NCBI RefSeq assembly: GCF_900186865.1
Contig: NZ_LT906480.1
Span: 886,001 to 950,000 of the forward strand
Length of the DNA: 64,000 nucleotides
Direction: 5' to 3'
Origin: Stenotrophomonas maltophilia
GTDB lineage: Bacteria; Pseudomonadota; Gammaproteobacteria; Xanthomonadales; Xanthomonadaceae
The notes under the pieces are model-generated. The model was not told the origin of the DNA. It saw only the letters and a program-made list of their open reading frames with translations, and did not search any database. Positions within the stretch are counted from its first letter, which is position 1. Every line of letters starts with the position of its first letter. Positions 39,822 to 49,188 of this stretch are shown piece by piece. Both the position numbers and the translations under genes were made by a program.

Positions 39822-41189
39822 ATGGCGCAAGCTGGCATCGGTAACCTCGCGGGCGGAATGGGCAAGTTCACTGAACTTCGCCAACGTTTGCTGTTCGTCG
39901 TCGGGGCTTTGATCGTCTATCGCATCGGCTGCTACGTGCCGGTGCCGGGCGTCAATCCCGATGCCATGCTTGCCATGATGCAACAGCAGGGCGGCGGCAT
40001 CGTGGACATGTTCAACATGTTCTCGGGCGGCGCCCTGCACCGTTTCAGCATCTTCGCGCTGAACGTGATGCCGTACATCTCGGCATCGATCGTGATGCAG
40101 CTGGCCGTGCACATCTTCCCCGCCCTGAAGGCGATGCAGAAGGAAGGTGAGTCCGGCCGCCGCAAGATCACCCAGTATTCGCGCATCGGCGCCGTGCTGC
40201 TGGCAGTGGTGCAGGGCGGCTCGATCGCGCTGGCCCTGCAGGGCCAGGTCTCGCCGTCGGGCGCTCCGGTCGTGTACGCGCCGGGCATGGGCTTCGTGCT
40301 CACCGCCGTGGTCGCGCTGACCGCCGGCACCATGTTCCTGATGTGGGTCGGTGAGCAGGTCACCGAGCGCGGCATCGGCAACGGCGTGTCGCTGATCATC
40401 TTCGCCGGTATCGTCGCAGGCCTGCCGGGTGCGATCATCCACACCTTCGACGCCTACCGCGACGGCAACATCCAGTTCATCCAGCTGCTGCTGATCGCCA
40501 TCGTCGTGCTCGCCTTCACCTTCTTCGTGGTGTTCGTCGAGCGTGGCCAGCGCCGGATCACGGTCAACTACGCGCGCCGCCAGGGCGGTCGCAACGCGTA
40601 CATGAACCAGACCTCGTTCCTGCCGCTGAAGCTCAACATGGCCGGCGTCATCCCGGCGATCTTCGCCTCGAGCCTGCTGGCCTTCCCGGCCACCCTGGCC
40701 ATGTGGTCCGGCCAGGCTGCCAACCAGAGCAGCTTCGGCCAGGTCCTGCAGAAGGTCGCCAATGCCCTCGGCCCGGGCGAGCCGCTGCACATGATCGTGT
40801 TCGCTGCGCTGATCACCGGTTTCGCGTTCTTCTATACCGCGCTGGTGTTCAACTCGCAGGAAACCGCCGACAACCTGAAGAAGTCGGGCGCGCTGATTCC
40901 GGGCATCCGTCCGGGCAAGGCCACCGCCGATTACATCGACGGCGTGCTGACCCGCCTGACCGCAGCCGGCTCGGCCTACCTGGTGATCGTCTGCCTGCTG
41001 CCGGAACTGATGCGCACGCAGCTGAACGCCTCGTTCTACTTCGGTGGTACTTCGCTGCTGATCGTGGTGGTGGTGGTGATGGACTTCATCGCCCAGGTGC
41101 AGGCGCACCTGATGTCCCACCAGTACGAGAGCCTGCTGAAGAAGGCCAACCTGAAGGGCGGCAACCGCGGCGGTTTTGCCCGCGGCTGA
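39822..41189 (+). CDS. secY: Preprotein translocase subunit SecY
   Basis: 455 aa with about ten hydrophobic segments, forming the channel pore. Signatures are [31 protein letters not shown] and [18 protein letters not shown] (cytosolic loop to the ribosome and SecA). No rpmJ follows it. Its 3' end contains a likely promoter for rpsM. Confidence 0.99.
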   Translation: MAQAGIGNLAGGMGKFTELRQRLLFVVGALIVYRIGCYVPVPGVNPDAMLAMMQQQGGGIVDMFNMFSGGALHRFSIFALNVMPYISASIVMQLAVHIFPALKAMQKEGESGRRKITQYSRIGAVLLAVVQGGSIALALQGQVSPSGAPVVYAPGMGFVLTAVVALTAGTMFLMWVGEQVTERGIGNGVSLIIFAGIVAGLPGAIIHTFDAYRDGNIQFIQLLLIAIVVLAFTFFVVFVERGQRRITVNYARRQGGRNAYMNQTSFLPLKLNMAGVIPAIFASSLLAFPATLAMWSGQAANQSSFGQVLQKVANALGPGEPLHMIVFAALITGFAFFYTALVFNSQETADNLKKSGALIPGIRPGKATADYIDGVLTRLTAAGSAYLVIVCLLPELMRTQLNASFYFGGTSLLIVVVVVMDFIAQVQAHLMSHQYESLLKKANLKGGNRGGFARG

Positions 41190-41204
41190 TTGGCCTGTTA
41201 TACT
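41176..41204 (+). promoter_or_regulatory. Promoter of the rpsM-rpoA (alpha) operon, inside the secY end
   Basis: -35 TTGCCC (41176-41181), 17-bp spacer, extended -10 TGTTATACT with TATACT at 41199-41204. The start point would be about 325 nt before rpsM. Confidence 0.65.
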
Positions 41205-41536
41205 TTCGTCTTCCTGACGTGATGGTCCCTCCGCTTCGCGGACTCCGGCCACACAAACGAAGGGCGGCCCCCGCAGCGGTTCCGGGTGGGGGTGTGATGA
41301 GGTGGTCCCGCGCTGGAGTAGCGCGGGCGGCCCCGGGGGAAACCCCAGGTCCAACCCCATCCGGCGCCGGAGCCTGGGCACACTCCCCAGGCCGGGTTCA
41401 TGAAACCAATGGTTTCACGGGCTTCCATGTAAACCGGAACCTTGTTAGTATCGCTAGTTCACTTTTTTGATCCATCCTGCCGGATTGGCGTGCCCGAGGC
41501 GCGCTGTCGGCCATCACTCAGCTGGAGAACCGCGTC
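41205..41536 (+). promoter_or_regulatory. Long GC-rich leader of rpsM without rpmJ
   Basis: About 330 bp with no gene. Several hairpins are visible, such as GGTCCCGCGCT...AGCGCGGGCGGCC (about 41303-41334) and CCTGGGCACACTCCCCAGG (41372-41390). rpmJ (L36), normally after secY, is absent. In E. coli S4 regulates this operon through a leader pseudoknot; that is only an analogy here. Confidence 0.45.
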
Positions 41537-41893
41537 ATGGCGCGTATTGCAGGCGTCAACCTGCCAGCCCAGAAGCATGTCTGGGTCGGGTTGCAAAGCA
41601 TTTACGGCATCGGCCGTACCCGTTCGAAGAAGGTCTGCGAAGTCGCAGGCGTTGCTTCGACCACCAAGATCCGCGATCTGTCGGAGCCGGAAATCGAGCG
41701 CCTGCGCGCCGAAGTCGGCAAGTACATCGTGGAAGGCGATCTGCGCCGTGAGATCGGCATCGCGATCAAGCGCCTGATGGACCTGGGCTGCTACCGCGGC
41801 CTGCGTCACCGTCGTGGCCTCCCGCTGCGTGGCCAGCGCACCCGTACCAACGCCCGCACCCGCAAGGGTCCGCGCAAGGCGATCAAGAAGTAA
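41537..41893 (+). CDS. rpsM: 30S ribosomal protein S13
   Basis: 118 aa ([31 protein letters not shown]-terminal [24 protein letters not shown]). Bridges to the 50S subunit and contacts P-site tRNA. First gene of the alpha operon; CTGGAGAA precedes the start. Confidence 0.99.
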   Translation: MARIAGVNLPAQKHVWVGLQSIYGIGRTRSKKVCEVAGVASTTKIRDLSEPEIERLRAEVGKYIVEGDLRREIGIAIKRLMDLGCYRGLRHRRGLPLRGQRTRTNARTRKGPRKAIKK

Positions 41894-41904
41894 GGGACTG
41901 AGAA

Positions 41905-42294
41905 ATGGCTAAGCCCGCTGCTAAGACCAAGAAGAAGATCAAGCGCGTCGTCACCGACGGCGTTGCCCACGTCCACGCTTCGTTCAACAACACCATCGTC
42001 ACCATCACCGACCGCCAGGGCAACGCTCTGTCGTGGGCGACCTCCGGTGGCGCTGGCTTCCGCGGTTCGCGCAAGTCGACCCCGTTCGCTGCCCAGGTGG
42101 CCGCTGAAAAGGCCGGTCGTGCTGCGCTGGACTACGGCGTGAAGTCGCTGGAAGTCCGCATCAAGGGCCCGGGTCCGGGCCGTGAGTCGGCCGTGCGTTC
42201 GTTGAACAACGTCGGCTACAAGATCACCAACATCATCGACGTGACGCCTATCCCGCACAACGGGTGCCGTCCGCCGAAGAAGCGTCGCGTCTAA
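41905..42294 (+). CDS. rpsK: 30S ribosomal protein S11
   Basis: 129 aa. Platform protein near the mRNA exit and the anti-Shine-Dalgarno ([37 protein letters not shown]). Confidence 0.99.
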   Translation: MAKPAAKTKKKIKRVVTDGVAHVHASFNNTIVTITDRQGNALSWATSGGAGFRGSRKSTPFAAQVAAEKAGRAALDYGVKSLEVRIKGPGPGRESAVRSLNNVGYKITNIIDVTPIPHNGCRPPKKRRV

Positions 42295-42309
42295 AGGGAG
42301 CGATAAGAA

Positions 42310-42939
42310 ATGGCTCGTTATATCGGTCCTACCTGTAAGCTCGCCCGTCGCGAAGGCGCCGACCTGTCCCTGAAGAGCCCGGCGCGTGCGCTGGACTCGA
42401 AGTGCAAGCTGGAGCAGAAGCCCGGCCAGCACGGCGCCACTGCCCGCAAGGGCAAGCTGTCCGACTACGCCACCCAGCTGCGTGAAAAGCAGAAGGTCAA
42501 GCGTATCTACGGCCTGCTGGAGCGTCAGTTCCGCAACTACTACAAGAAGGCCTCGACCAAGAAGGGCAACACCGGCGAGAACCTGCTGCAGCTGCTGGAA
42601 ACCCGCCTGGACAACGTCGTCTACCGCATGGGCTTCGCCGTGACCCGTCCGGCTGCCCGTCAGCTGGTGTCGCACCGCGGCGTCACCGTGAATGGCAAGT
42701 CGGTCAACCTGGCTTCGTACCAGGTCAAGGCTGGCGACGCCATCGCTCTGTCTGAAAAGGCTGCCAAGCAGCTGCGCGTCCAGGAAGCCCTGACCGTCGC
42801 CGCCCAGCATGACCTGAGCCCGTCGTGGGTTGAAGTGGATTCCGGCAAGTTCACCGGCATCTTCAAGGCTGTTCCGGATCGTTCGGATCTGCCTGCGGAC
42901 ATCAACGAAGCGCTGATCGTCGAGCTGTATTCGAAGTAA
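42310..42939 (+). CDS. rpsD: 30S ribosomal protein S4
   Basis: 209 aa with an S4 RNA-binding domain ([34 protein letters not shown]). Primary 16S assembly protein and alpha-operon repressor in E. coli. A GCCCCCGG/CCGGGGGT hairpin (about 42952-42973) separates it from rpoA. Confidence 0.99.
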   Translation: MARYIGPTCKLARREGADLSLKSPARALDSKCKLEQKPGQHGATARKGKLSDYATQLREKQKVKRIYGLLERQFRNYYKKASTKKGNTGENLLQLLETRLDNVVYRMGFAVTRPAARQLVSHRGVTVNGKSVNLASYQVKAGDAIALSEKAAKQLRVQEALTVAAQHDLSPSWVEVDSGKFTGIFKAVPDRSDLPADINEALIVELYSK

Positions 42940-42994
42940 TTCACATTGGAGAGCCCCCGGCGACGGCCGGGGGTTCACTAGGAGAACCCGCAAC

Positions 42995-43993
42995 ATGACG
43001 GTTACCGCCAACCAGGTTCTGCGTCCTCGCGGTCCGCAGATCGAACGCCTTACCGACACCCGTGCAAAGGTCGTTATCGAACCTTTGGAGCGGGGTTACG
43101 GGCATACGCTGGGTAATGCCCTGCGTCGCGTGCTGCTGTCGTCCATCCCGGGCTTCGCCATCACGGAAGTCGAAATCGACGGCGTGTTGCATGAGTACAC
43201 CACGGTCGAAGGTCTGCAGGAGGACGTGCTCGAAGTCCTGCTGAACCTCAAGGACGTGGCCATCCGTATGCACTCCGGCGACAGCGCCACCCTGTCCCTG
43301 TCCAAGCAGGGCCCGGGCGTTGTCACCGCTGCCGACATCAAGGTCGACCACAATGTGGAGATCCTGAACGGCGACCATGTGATCTGCCACCTGACCAAGG
43401 ACACGGCAATCAACATGCGTCTGAAGATCGAACGTGGTTTCGGCTACCAGCCGGCTGCCGCGCGTCGTCGTCCGGACGAAGAAACCCGTGCCATCGGCCG
43501 CCTGGTCCTGGATGCCTCGTTCTCGCCGGTCCGCCGCGTCGCCTATGCCGTGGAAGCGGCCCGCGTCGAACAGCGTACCGACCTGGACAAGCTGGTCATC
43601 GATATCGAGACCAACGGCACCATCGACGCCGAGGAAGCCGTGCGCACCGCCGCCGACATCCTCAGCGACCAGCTGTCGGTGTTCGGTGACTTCACCCACC
43701 GCGACCGCGGTGCGGCCAAGCCGGCAAACAACGGCGTGGATCCGGTGCTGCTGCGCCCGATCGACGATCTGGAGCTGACCGTGCGTTCGGCCAACTGCCT
43801 GAAGGCTGAAAGCATCTACTACATCGGCGATCTGATCCAGAAGACCGAAGTGGAGCTGCTGAAGACCCCGAACCTGGGCAAGAAGTCGCTCACCGAGATC
43901 AAGGAAGTGCTGGCTCAGCGCGGCCTGTCGCTCGGCATGAAGCTGGAGAACTGGCCGCCGGCCGGTGTCGCCAGCCACGGCATGCTGGGCTGA
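42995..43993 (+). CDS. rpoA: DNA-directed RNA polymerase subunit alpha
   Basis: 332 aa. N-terminal dimerisation domain ([22 protein letters not shown]) and C-terminal domain (about 250-320, [22 protein letters not shown]...[17 protein letters not shown]) that binds UP elements and activators. Both are complete. Confidence 0.99.
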   Translation: MTVTANQVLRPRGPQIERLTDTRAKVVIEPLERGYGHTLGNALRRVLLSSIPGFAITEVEIDGVLHEYTTVEGLQEDVLEVLLNLKDVAIRMHSGDSATLSLSKQGPGVVTAADIKVDHNVEILNGDHVICHLTKDTAINMRLKIERGFGYQPAAARRRPDEETRAIGRLVLDASFSPVRRVAYAVEAARVEQRTDLDKLVIDIETNGTIDAEEAVRTAADILSDQLSVFGDFTHRDRGAAKPANNGVDPVLLRPIDDLELTVRSANCLKAESIYYIGDLIQKTEVELLKTPNLGKKSLTEIKEVLAQRGLSLGMKLENWPPAGVASHGMLG

Positions 43994-44006
43994 GATCGGT
44001 AATGCC

Positions 44007-44039
44007 TGAAGGCTCCACCGTTCGCGGTGGGGCCTTCAA
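44007..44039 (+). repeat. Strong hairpin between rpoA and rplQ
   Basis: TGAAGGCTCCACCG pairs with CGGTGGGGCCTTCA around TTCG. No T-run. It sits in a 191-bp rpoA-rplQ spacer that otherwise shows nothing coding. Confidence 0.6.
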
Positions 44040-44184
44040 CGCAACACACCATGCCATGACGAACCGCAGGTTCGCGCGGCAGGTCGTCCAGGACGGGCGG
44101 CCAGGACCATCCGCAGTCCGCGCAGCAACGCCAGGATGGCGACAACGATCCACACAGCCACATCATTAACCAAGGAATATCACC

Positions 44185-44568
44185 ATGCGTCACCAGAAGT
44201 CTGGCCGTAAGTTCAGCCGCACCAGCGCCCACCGCGAAGCGATGTTCAAGAACATGGCCGCCTCGCTGTTCAAGCACGAGCTGATCAAGACCACCCTGCC
44301 GAAGGCCAAGGAACTGCGCCGCGTTGCCGAGCCGCTGATCACCCTGGCCAAGGTCGACTCCGTCGCCAACCGCCGTCTGGCCTTCGCCCGCCTGCGCGAC
44401 AACGAAGCCGTGGGCAACCTGTTCACCATCCTGGGCCCGCGCTACGCGAACCGTCCGGGCGGCTACCTGCGCCTGCTGAAGTGCGGCTTCCGCGCCGGCG
44501 ACAACGCGCCGATGGCCTACGTCGAGCTGGTTGACCGTCCGGTCGTGGCCGAGGAAGTGGCCGAGTAA
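44185..44568 (+). CDS. rplQ: 50S ribosomal protein L17
   Basis: 127 aa ([58 protein letters not shown]). Lies at the tunnel exit. Last gene of the ribosomal block, followed by a terminator. Confidence 0.99.
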   Translation: MRHQKSGRKFSRTSAHREAMFKNMAASLFKHELIKTTLPKAKELRRVAEPLITLAKVDSVANRRLAFARLRDNEAVGNLFTILGPRYANRPGGYLRLLKCGFRAGDNAPMAYVELVDRPVVAEEVAE

Positions 44569-44594
44569 TCGGACCGCTCCAACGCGACACAGCG

Positions 44595-44619
44595 AAAGCC
44601 CGGCCTCTGCCGGGCTTTT
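44595..44619 (+). terminator. Intrinsic terminator of the alpha operon
   Basis: AAAGCCCGGC pairs with GCCGGGCTTT around CTCT, ending TTTTGCG, 26 bp after the rplQ stop. Confidence 0.85.
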
Positions 44620-44628
44620 GCGTTTCCA

Positions 44629-44667
44629 GGGCTCGGATCCCTTTCCGCAGGAAAGGGCCCTGACCCC
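44629..44667. repeat. GGGTC/GACCC-type palindromic repeat, copy 1
   Basis: GGCTCGGATCCCTTTCC...GGAAAGGGCCCTGACCCC: a CCCTTTCC/GGAAAGGG stem flanked by imperfect GGRTC-type arms. Related copies occur at 45326 and 62301. Confidence 0.6.
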
Positions 44668-44809
44668 GGGCAGGCAGCACCGCAGGCCAGAGCCCTTTGC
44701 ATTCGCACTGGGATCTGACCCGCACCGTTCCGACAGGCGTCACCTGTGGCGGTTCGAATGGCACGCACTCTCGGTTACGCTTGGCGCCTGATCCATTTGA
44801 GCGTTGACG

Positions 44810-45316
44810 ATGAATCCACTGCGCTGGCCCTTCCGCGCCCAGTTCTTGCTGGGCTTCCTGATCTGCGCGGGCCTGCTTGGCTACGCGATCTTCCTGCAGT
44901 TGAAGATGGGCCTGGAGCCGTGTCCGCTGTGCATCTTCCAGCGTCTGGCCTTTGCCGCGCTCGGCCTGCTGTTCCTGATCGGTGCGCTGCACGGGCCCTC
45001 CAACCGCCCGGGACGCGCGACCTATGGCGTGCTGGCGTTCATTGCCGCCGCAGTGGGGGCCGGCATCGCCGCGCGCCACGTCTACGTGCAGATGCTGCCC
45101 CCGGAAATGGGTTCCACCTGTGGCCCGCCGCTGGCGTTCCTGAGCGAGACCATGGGGCCGCTGGAAGTATTCCGCACGGTACTGACCGGTACCGGCAACT
45201 GCGGCAACATCGACTGGACCTTCCTGGGCCTGACCATGCCGATGTGGTCGGGCGCGTGGTTCGTGCTGCTGGCGTTGTGGGCGCTCGTGGTGTCGCTGGG
45301 CAAGGTCAAGCGCTGA
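44810..45316 (+). CDS. dsbB: Disulfide bond formation protein B
   Basis: 168 aa inner-membrane quinone reductase that reoxidises DsbA. Four membrane segments. Redox pairs are Cys38/Cys41 (EPCPLCIFQR) and Cys104/Cys131 in the second periplasmic loop. Start 44810 (MNPLRWPFR); a TTG two codons upstream is in frame but unlikely. The gene stands alone, convergent with the TonB receptor. Confidence 0.95.
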   Translation: MNPLRWPFRAQFLLGFLICAGLLGYAIFLQLKMGLEPCPLCIFQRLAFAALGLLFLIGALHGPSNRPGRATYGVLAFIAAAVGAGIAARHVYVQMLPPEMGSTCGPPLAFLSETMGPLEVFRTVLTGTGNCGNIDWTFLGLTMPMWSGAWFVLLALWALVVSLGKVKR

Positions 45317-45325
45317 AAGCGAAAC

Positions 45326-45364
45326 GGGGTCGGGTCCCTTGGCATCGCAAAGGGCTCTGACCCC
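45326..45364. repeat. GGGTC/GACCC-type palindromic repeat, copy 2
   Basis: GGGGTCGGGTCCCTT...AAAGGGCTCTGACCCC right after dsbB. Same arm sequences as the copies at 44629 and 62301, with a different loop. Confidence 0.6.
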
Positions 45365-45379
45365 AATCGTTGACGCAGG

Positions 45380-45436
45380 GTAGTGCCGGCCGCTGGCCGG
45401 CACACCGTGAGGATGCCGGCCAGCGGCCGGCACTAC
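45380..45436. repeat. SMAG repeat pair between dsbB and the TonB receptor
   Basis: GTAGTGCCGGCCGCTGGCC from 45380 and an inverted copy ending GGCACTAC at 45436, between convergent genes, one base from the receptor stop. Confidence 0.85.
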
Positions 45437-45437
45437 C

Positions 45438-47564
45438 TCAGAAGTCCTGCTGCAGGCTCAGGTAAGCACCTCGGCGCGGTCCCCACTGCGGGGCGAAGAC
45501 GCCGACACCGCCACCGTCGCGCAGCTGGTAGCTGCGATCCAGTGCGTTGATGACGGCCAGTTGGACGTGCAATGGATGGCCGCTGTCGGCATTGAAGTCG
45601 TGCCCGGCGCTGAGGTTCACCTGCAGGTACGACGGCAGCTCGCCGCCGTTGGGTACGCCTTCGATGTCCGAACGCAGGCCGCTGCCGAACACGTAGTTGG
45701 CACCGATCCGGTTGTGTCCGGCGAAGGCGTAGCTGAGACCACCCGATGATGTCAGCTTCTGGTCGTGGTCGAGGTGGATCCAGTGGTTGGCCACATAGGC
45801 CAGCGCTTCCGGATCGAGGTTGTACTGGCCGGTGATGACGTCGGTACCGATGGCCTTGTTCAGCGCGGCGTTGAAGTAGGCACTGAACGGACCGTTGCTG
45901 TAGTCGGCACTGAACTCCAGGCCACGGATGTGGCCACGGCGGTAGTTGAAGGTCGAATAGATGTAGGCAGCGCCGAACTGGCCTTCGTCCTGCAGGCGTG
46001 CGACGCGTCGGTCATACGCGTCCAGGCCCAGGGTCAGGTGCTCGCCCAGTTGCTGCGAGACGCCGATGTCGTAGTAGTCGCTGCGCTCGGCCAGCGGCGT
46101 GTTGTTGCCGCCGCTGGGCTGCTGGTTGGTGGTGCCGTCGTACAGCGCGATGTCGCTGCTGGCAATCAACTCGCTGGCCGGTGGCGTGAAGTAGCGCGAA
46201 TAGCCGGCGTGCATGGTGGTGCTGTCGCTGGCATTCCAGACCACGCCCACGCGCGGGCTGAGCTGGCCTTCGGTGCGGCCGAAGGCCTTGTAGCGGTCGC
46301 CACGCAGGCCGTAGTTCACGGTCCAGTCGTCGCCGATCTTCCACTCGTCCTGCGCGTACAGTGCCAGCGTACTGGCGTGGAACGCGCTGCGGTCGGGGAT
46401 CAACAGCGGTGTCGTGCCGGACTGCTGGCCGCCGTCATCAACCGGGAACACCCAGCTGTTGCTGCTGGCCCGCGCGTTCTCGTAATTGCCGTACAGGCCA
46501 TAGCGCAGCGTGTGGTCGTTGCCCAACGGCGTTGAGAAGTCGGCCTGCAGGGTGTTGGCGCGGTTGCTGCGCTGGACCTGCGAGGCGACGCCGCTGAACA
46601 CCAGGTCGCCCACCACGTCCGGGTTGAACGCCACGTCGCTGTAGCGCTGTCCGGCCGATAGCTGGTACGCGGTGCTGCCCAGCGTGCCCTGCAGCACCAG
46701 CATGCCGAAGCGGGTGGTCTCGCGCTGGGTCTCATCCAGCTGGCTGGAGTCGAAGGTGGTGGTGTCCAGATATCCGAACTTTGGCGTCTGGCCCGGGTTG
46801 ACCGGGATCTGGAAGCGGTTGTTGGCGAAACCGGCGAACACACTCAGGCGGGTGTTGTCGTTGACCAGGTAGGTGAGGTCGGCGAAGGCCTTTCCCTGGT
46901 GAGTATCGTCGTGCGGCGGCTTGCGTGAGTTGGTGGGGTTCTCCAGGCCGACCTCATGCTGGTCGTAGTTGCCGGTCAGGAACCAGCTCCAGCGCCCCTG
47001 GTTGCCCCACCAGGAGGCGTTCGGATTGATCTTGCCGAACGAGCCGGTGGTCAGCCCCGCGCTGCCGCCATTGCCCAGCTCGGCACCGTTGCGGGTGGTG
47101 ATGTCGACCACCGCTGCGGTGCGCTCGCCGAACTGCGCCGGCAGTGCGCCGTCCATCAGGCGGATGCTCTTGATGGTGCGCGCGTCCAGGGTCTGGCCGA
47201 AGCCGGAGATCGATTCGGGCAGCAGCACGCCGTTGATGCGGTACTGCAGGTTGGCGTGGTCGCCACGCACATGCACGCCGCCATAGGAGTCCTGGACCAC
47301 GCCAGGGGCCTGCAGCAGTACCTGGCTGAGTGGCGCGGAGGCACCCAGCGGCTGCTTCTGGATGTCCTCGGCGGTGATCTGGTACTGGCTGCTGCCGATG
47401 TCCGGCGACAGCGTGTTGCGGGCCTGGTCGAGCTGGGCGTGGACGGTGACCGCATCCAGATCCTTGACGGACGAAGCGGGGGCGTCGGCTGCCGAGGCGA
47501 AGGCGGGCAGGCTGGCCAGGGCCAGGGCGAAGGTGATGCCGGTAGCGAGGGGCGAGGGCTTCAT
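45438..47564 (-). CDS. TonB-dependent receptor, possibly metal (zinc) regulated
   Basis: 708 aa from ATG 47564, which begins a signal peptide (MKPSPLATGITFALALASLPAFASA); the frame is open 14 codons upstream. TonB-box-like DLDAVTVHAQ, plug domain (LGASAPLSQVLLQAPGVVQ, VHVRGDHANLQYRINGVLLP, RLMDGALPAQFGERTAAVVDI) and a beta-barrel ending in LSLQQDF, with the terminal Phe used for BAM recognition. A Zur-like palindrome about 50 bp upstream suggests zinc control. The substrate cannot be read from the sequence. Confidence 0.92.
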   Translation of the reverse strand: MKPSPLATGITFALALASLPAFASAADAPASSVKDLDAVTVHAQLDQARNTLSPDIGSSQYQITAEDIQKQPLGASAPLSQVLLQAPGVVQDSYGGVHVRGDHANLQYRINGVLLPESISGFGQTLDARTIKSIRLMDGALPAQFGERTAAVVDITTRNGAELGNGGSAGLTTGSFGKINPNASWWGNQGRWSWFLTGNYDQHEVGLENPTNSRKPPHDDTHQGKAFADLTYLVNDNTRLSVFAGFANNRFQIPVNPGQTPKFGYLDTTTFDSSQLDETQRETTRFGMLVLQGTLGSTAYQLSAGQRYSDVAFNPDVVGDLVFSGVASQVQRSNRANTLQADFSTPLGNDHTLRYGLYGNYENARASSNSWVFPVDDGGQQSGTTPLLIPDRSAFHASTLALYAQDEWKIGDDWTVNYGLRGDRYKAFGRTEGQLSPRVGVVWNASDSTTMHAGYSRYFTPPASELIASSDIALYDGTTNQQPSGGNNTPLAERSDYYDIGVSQQLGEHLTLGLDAYDRRVARLQDEGQFGAAYIYSTFNYRRGHIRGLEFSADYSNGPFSAYFNAALNKAIGTDVITGQYNLDPEALAYVANHWIHLDHDQKLTSSGGLSYAFAGHNRIGANYVFGSGLRSDIEGVPNGGELPSYLQVNLSAGHDFNADSGHPLHVQLAVINALDRSYQLRDGGGVGVFAPQWGPRRGAYLSLQQDF

Positions 47565-47612
47565 GGTGGGAGAGGTGGCGGCTGGATGTGGAAGGGGCCG
47601 GTCCATGACATT

Positions 47613-47635
47613 GAAGTGTTACTTCGTAACAAATC
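47613..47635 (-). promoter_or_regulatory. Zur-like palindrome upstream of the TonB receptor
   Basis: The 23-bp palindrome centres on TGTTACTTCGTAACA with GAA/TC outer bases. It agrees with about 16 of 22 informative positions of the proteobacterial Zur box (GAAATGTTATA-N-TATAACATTTC). It lies about 50 bp before the receptor start. Confidence 0.45.
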
Positions 47636-47786
47636 ATGCGCCTGTCCCGGGCGGCTGACCATGCAGGATCTGGCCGCTGGCGTCGGCCTTTCTCTGCCGT
47701 TCAGGCGAGCCGGTAGGCCGGACCGGCCCTTTGCGTCAGCGGCCGGCTCTGCGACCATGACCGCCCCCCCATCCCGGAAGTCTGCA

Positions 47787-49178
47787 ATGAGCCTGTCCGC
47801 CGTTCCGCCCGTGCCCGATCCCGCCGCGACCGCCGCCGGCGCTGCCTGGTCGCCGGAGAGCTGGCGGGGCAAGACCGCGCTGCAGATGCCGACCTATCCC
47901 GACCCGGTAGCCCTGGAGGCGGCCCTGCACGAGCTTAAGCGGCTGCCACCGCTGGTCACCTCCTGGGAGATCCTGGCGCTGAAGCAGCAGCTGGCCGAGG
48001 CCCAGGAAGGCAAGCGCTTCCTGCTGCAGGGCGGCGACTGCGCCGAGAACTTCAGCGACTGCGAATCGGGCACCATCTCCAACCGGCTGAAGGTACTGTT
48101 GCAGATGAGCCTGGTGCTGGTGCACGGCCTGCGCCAGCCGGTGATCCGCGTCGGCCGCTTCGCCGGCCAGTACGCCAAGCCGCGTTCGGCCGATACCGAG
48201 ACCCGCGACGGCGTGACCCTGCCGAGCTACCGCGGCGATGTGATCAACGCCCCCGCTTTCACTGAAGCAGCGCGTCTGCCGGACCCGAAGCGGATGCTGC
48301 AGGCCCACGCGCATTCGGCGATGACGATGAACTTCGTGCGTGCGCTGATCGACGGTGGTTTCGCCGACCTGCACCACCCCGAATACTGGAACCTGGAGTG
48401 GGTAAGCCACTCGCCGCTGGCGGCCGAGTACCAGAAGATGGTGGCCTCGATCGGCGATGCGGTGCACTTCATGGAGACCCTGGCCGGGGCCCGCGTGCAC
48501 AACCTCAATCGCATCGACTTCTACACCTCGCATGAAGCACTGCTGCTGCCCTACGAGCAGGCGCTGACCCGCCAGGTGCCGCGCCAGCAGGGCTGGTTGA
48601 ACCTGAGCACGCATTACCCGTGGATCGGCATGCGCACGGCTGCGCTCGATGGCGCGCACGTGGAATACCTGCGTGGCGTGCGCAATCCGATTGCGATCAA
48701 GGTCGGCCCGTCGGTGACGCCGGACCAGCTGCTGCGCCTGATCGATGTGCTCAACCCGCACGACGAACCGGGTCGACTGAGCTTCATCCACCGCATGGGT
48801 GCGGCGCAGATCGCCGAGAAGCTGCCGCCGCTGCTGGATGCCGTCAAGCGTGATGGCCGCCGCGTGCTGTGGGTGTGCGATGCGATGCATGGCAACACCG
48901 AAAGCACTGCCAATGGCTTCAAGACGCGTCGCTTCGACAATGTGCGTGGCGAAGTGGAGATGTCGTTTGATCTGCATGCGGCCGCGGGCACGCGCCTGGG
49001 TGGCGTGCACCTGGAGCTGACCGGCGAGGACGTGACCGAATGCACCGGTGGTGCGCGCGAACTGACCGAGCGTGACCTGGAGCGTGCGTATCGCTCAACG
49101 GTGGACCCGCGGTTGAATTACGAGCAGTCGCTGGAGATCGCGATGGCGATCGTGCGCAAGCAGGAGCAGGTGCGGTAA
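47787..49178 (+). CDS. Class II 3-deoxy-7-phosphoheptulonate (DAHP) synthase
   Basis: 463 aa. Condenses phosphoenolpyruvate and erythrose 4-phosphate, the first step of the shikimate pathway. The plant/actinobacterial-type class II enzyme is recognised by WSPESWRGKTALQMPTYPD, FLLQGGDCAENF, RVGRFAGQYAKPRS and WVCDAMHGNT. ATG 47787 is preceded by GGAAG at a 7-base spacing; ATG 47757 is an alternative. The long frame further upstream is antisense to the receptor and not coding. A repeat island begins 10 bp after the stop. Confidence 0.95.
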   Translation: MSLSAVPPVPDPAATAAGAAWSPESWRGKTALQMPTYPDPVALEAALHELKRLPPLVTSWEILALKQQLAEAQEGKRFLLQGGDCAENFSDCESGTISNRLKVLLQMSLVLVHGLRQPVIRVGRFAGQYAKPRSADTETRDGVTLPSYRGDVINAPAFTEAARLPDPKRMLQAHAHSAMTMNFVRALIDGGFADLHHPEYWNLEWVSHSPLAAEYQKMVASIGDAVHFMETLAGARVHNLNRIDFYTSHEALLLPYEQALTRQVPRQQGWLNLSTHYPWIGMRTAALDGAHVEYLRGVRNPIAIKVGPSVTPDQLLRLIDVLNPHDEPGRLSFIHRMGAAQIAEKLPPLLDAVKRDGRRVLWVCDAMHGNTESTANGFKTRRFDNVRGEVEMSFDLHAAAGTRLGGVHLELTGEDVTECTGGARELTERDLERAYRSTVDPRLNYEQSLEIAMAIVRKQEQVR

Positions 49179-49188
49179 GTGTGTTGCG

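Noticed and set aside
41190..41536. rpmJ (L36) searched for after secY
   Set aside because: No frame encoding the L36 sequence (MKVRASVK...CRNC-type) was found in the gap.
46956..47786. Long N-terminal extension of the DAHP synthase frame
   Set aside because: Antisense to the TonB receptor; homology begins at the ATG at 47787.
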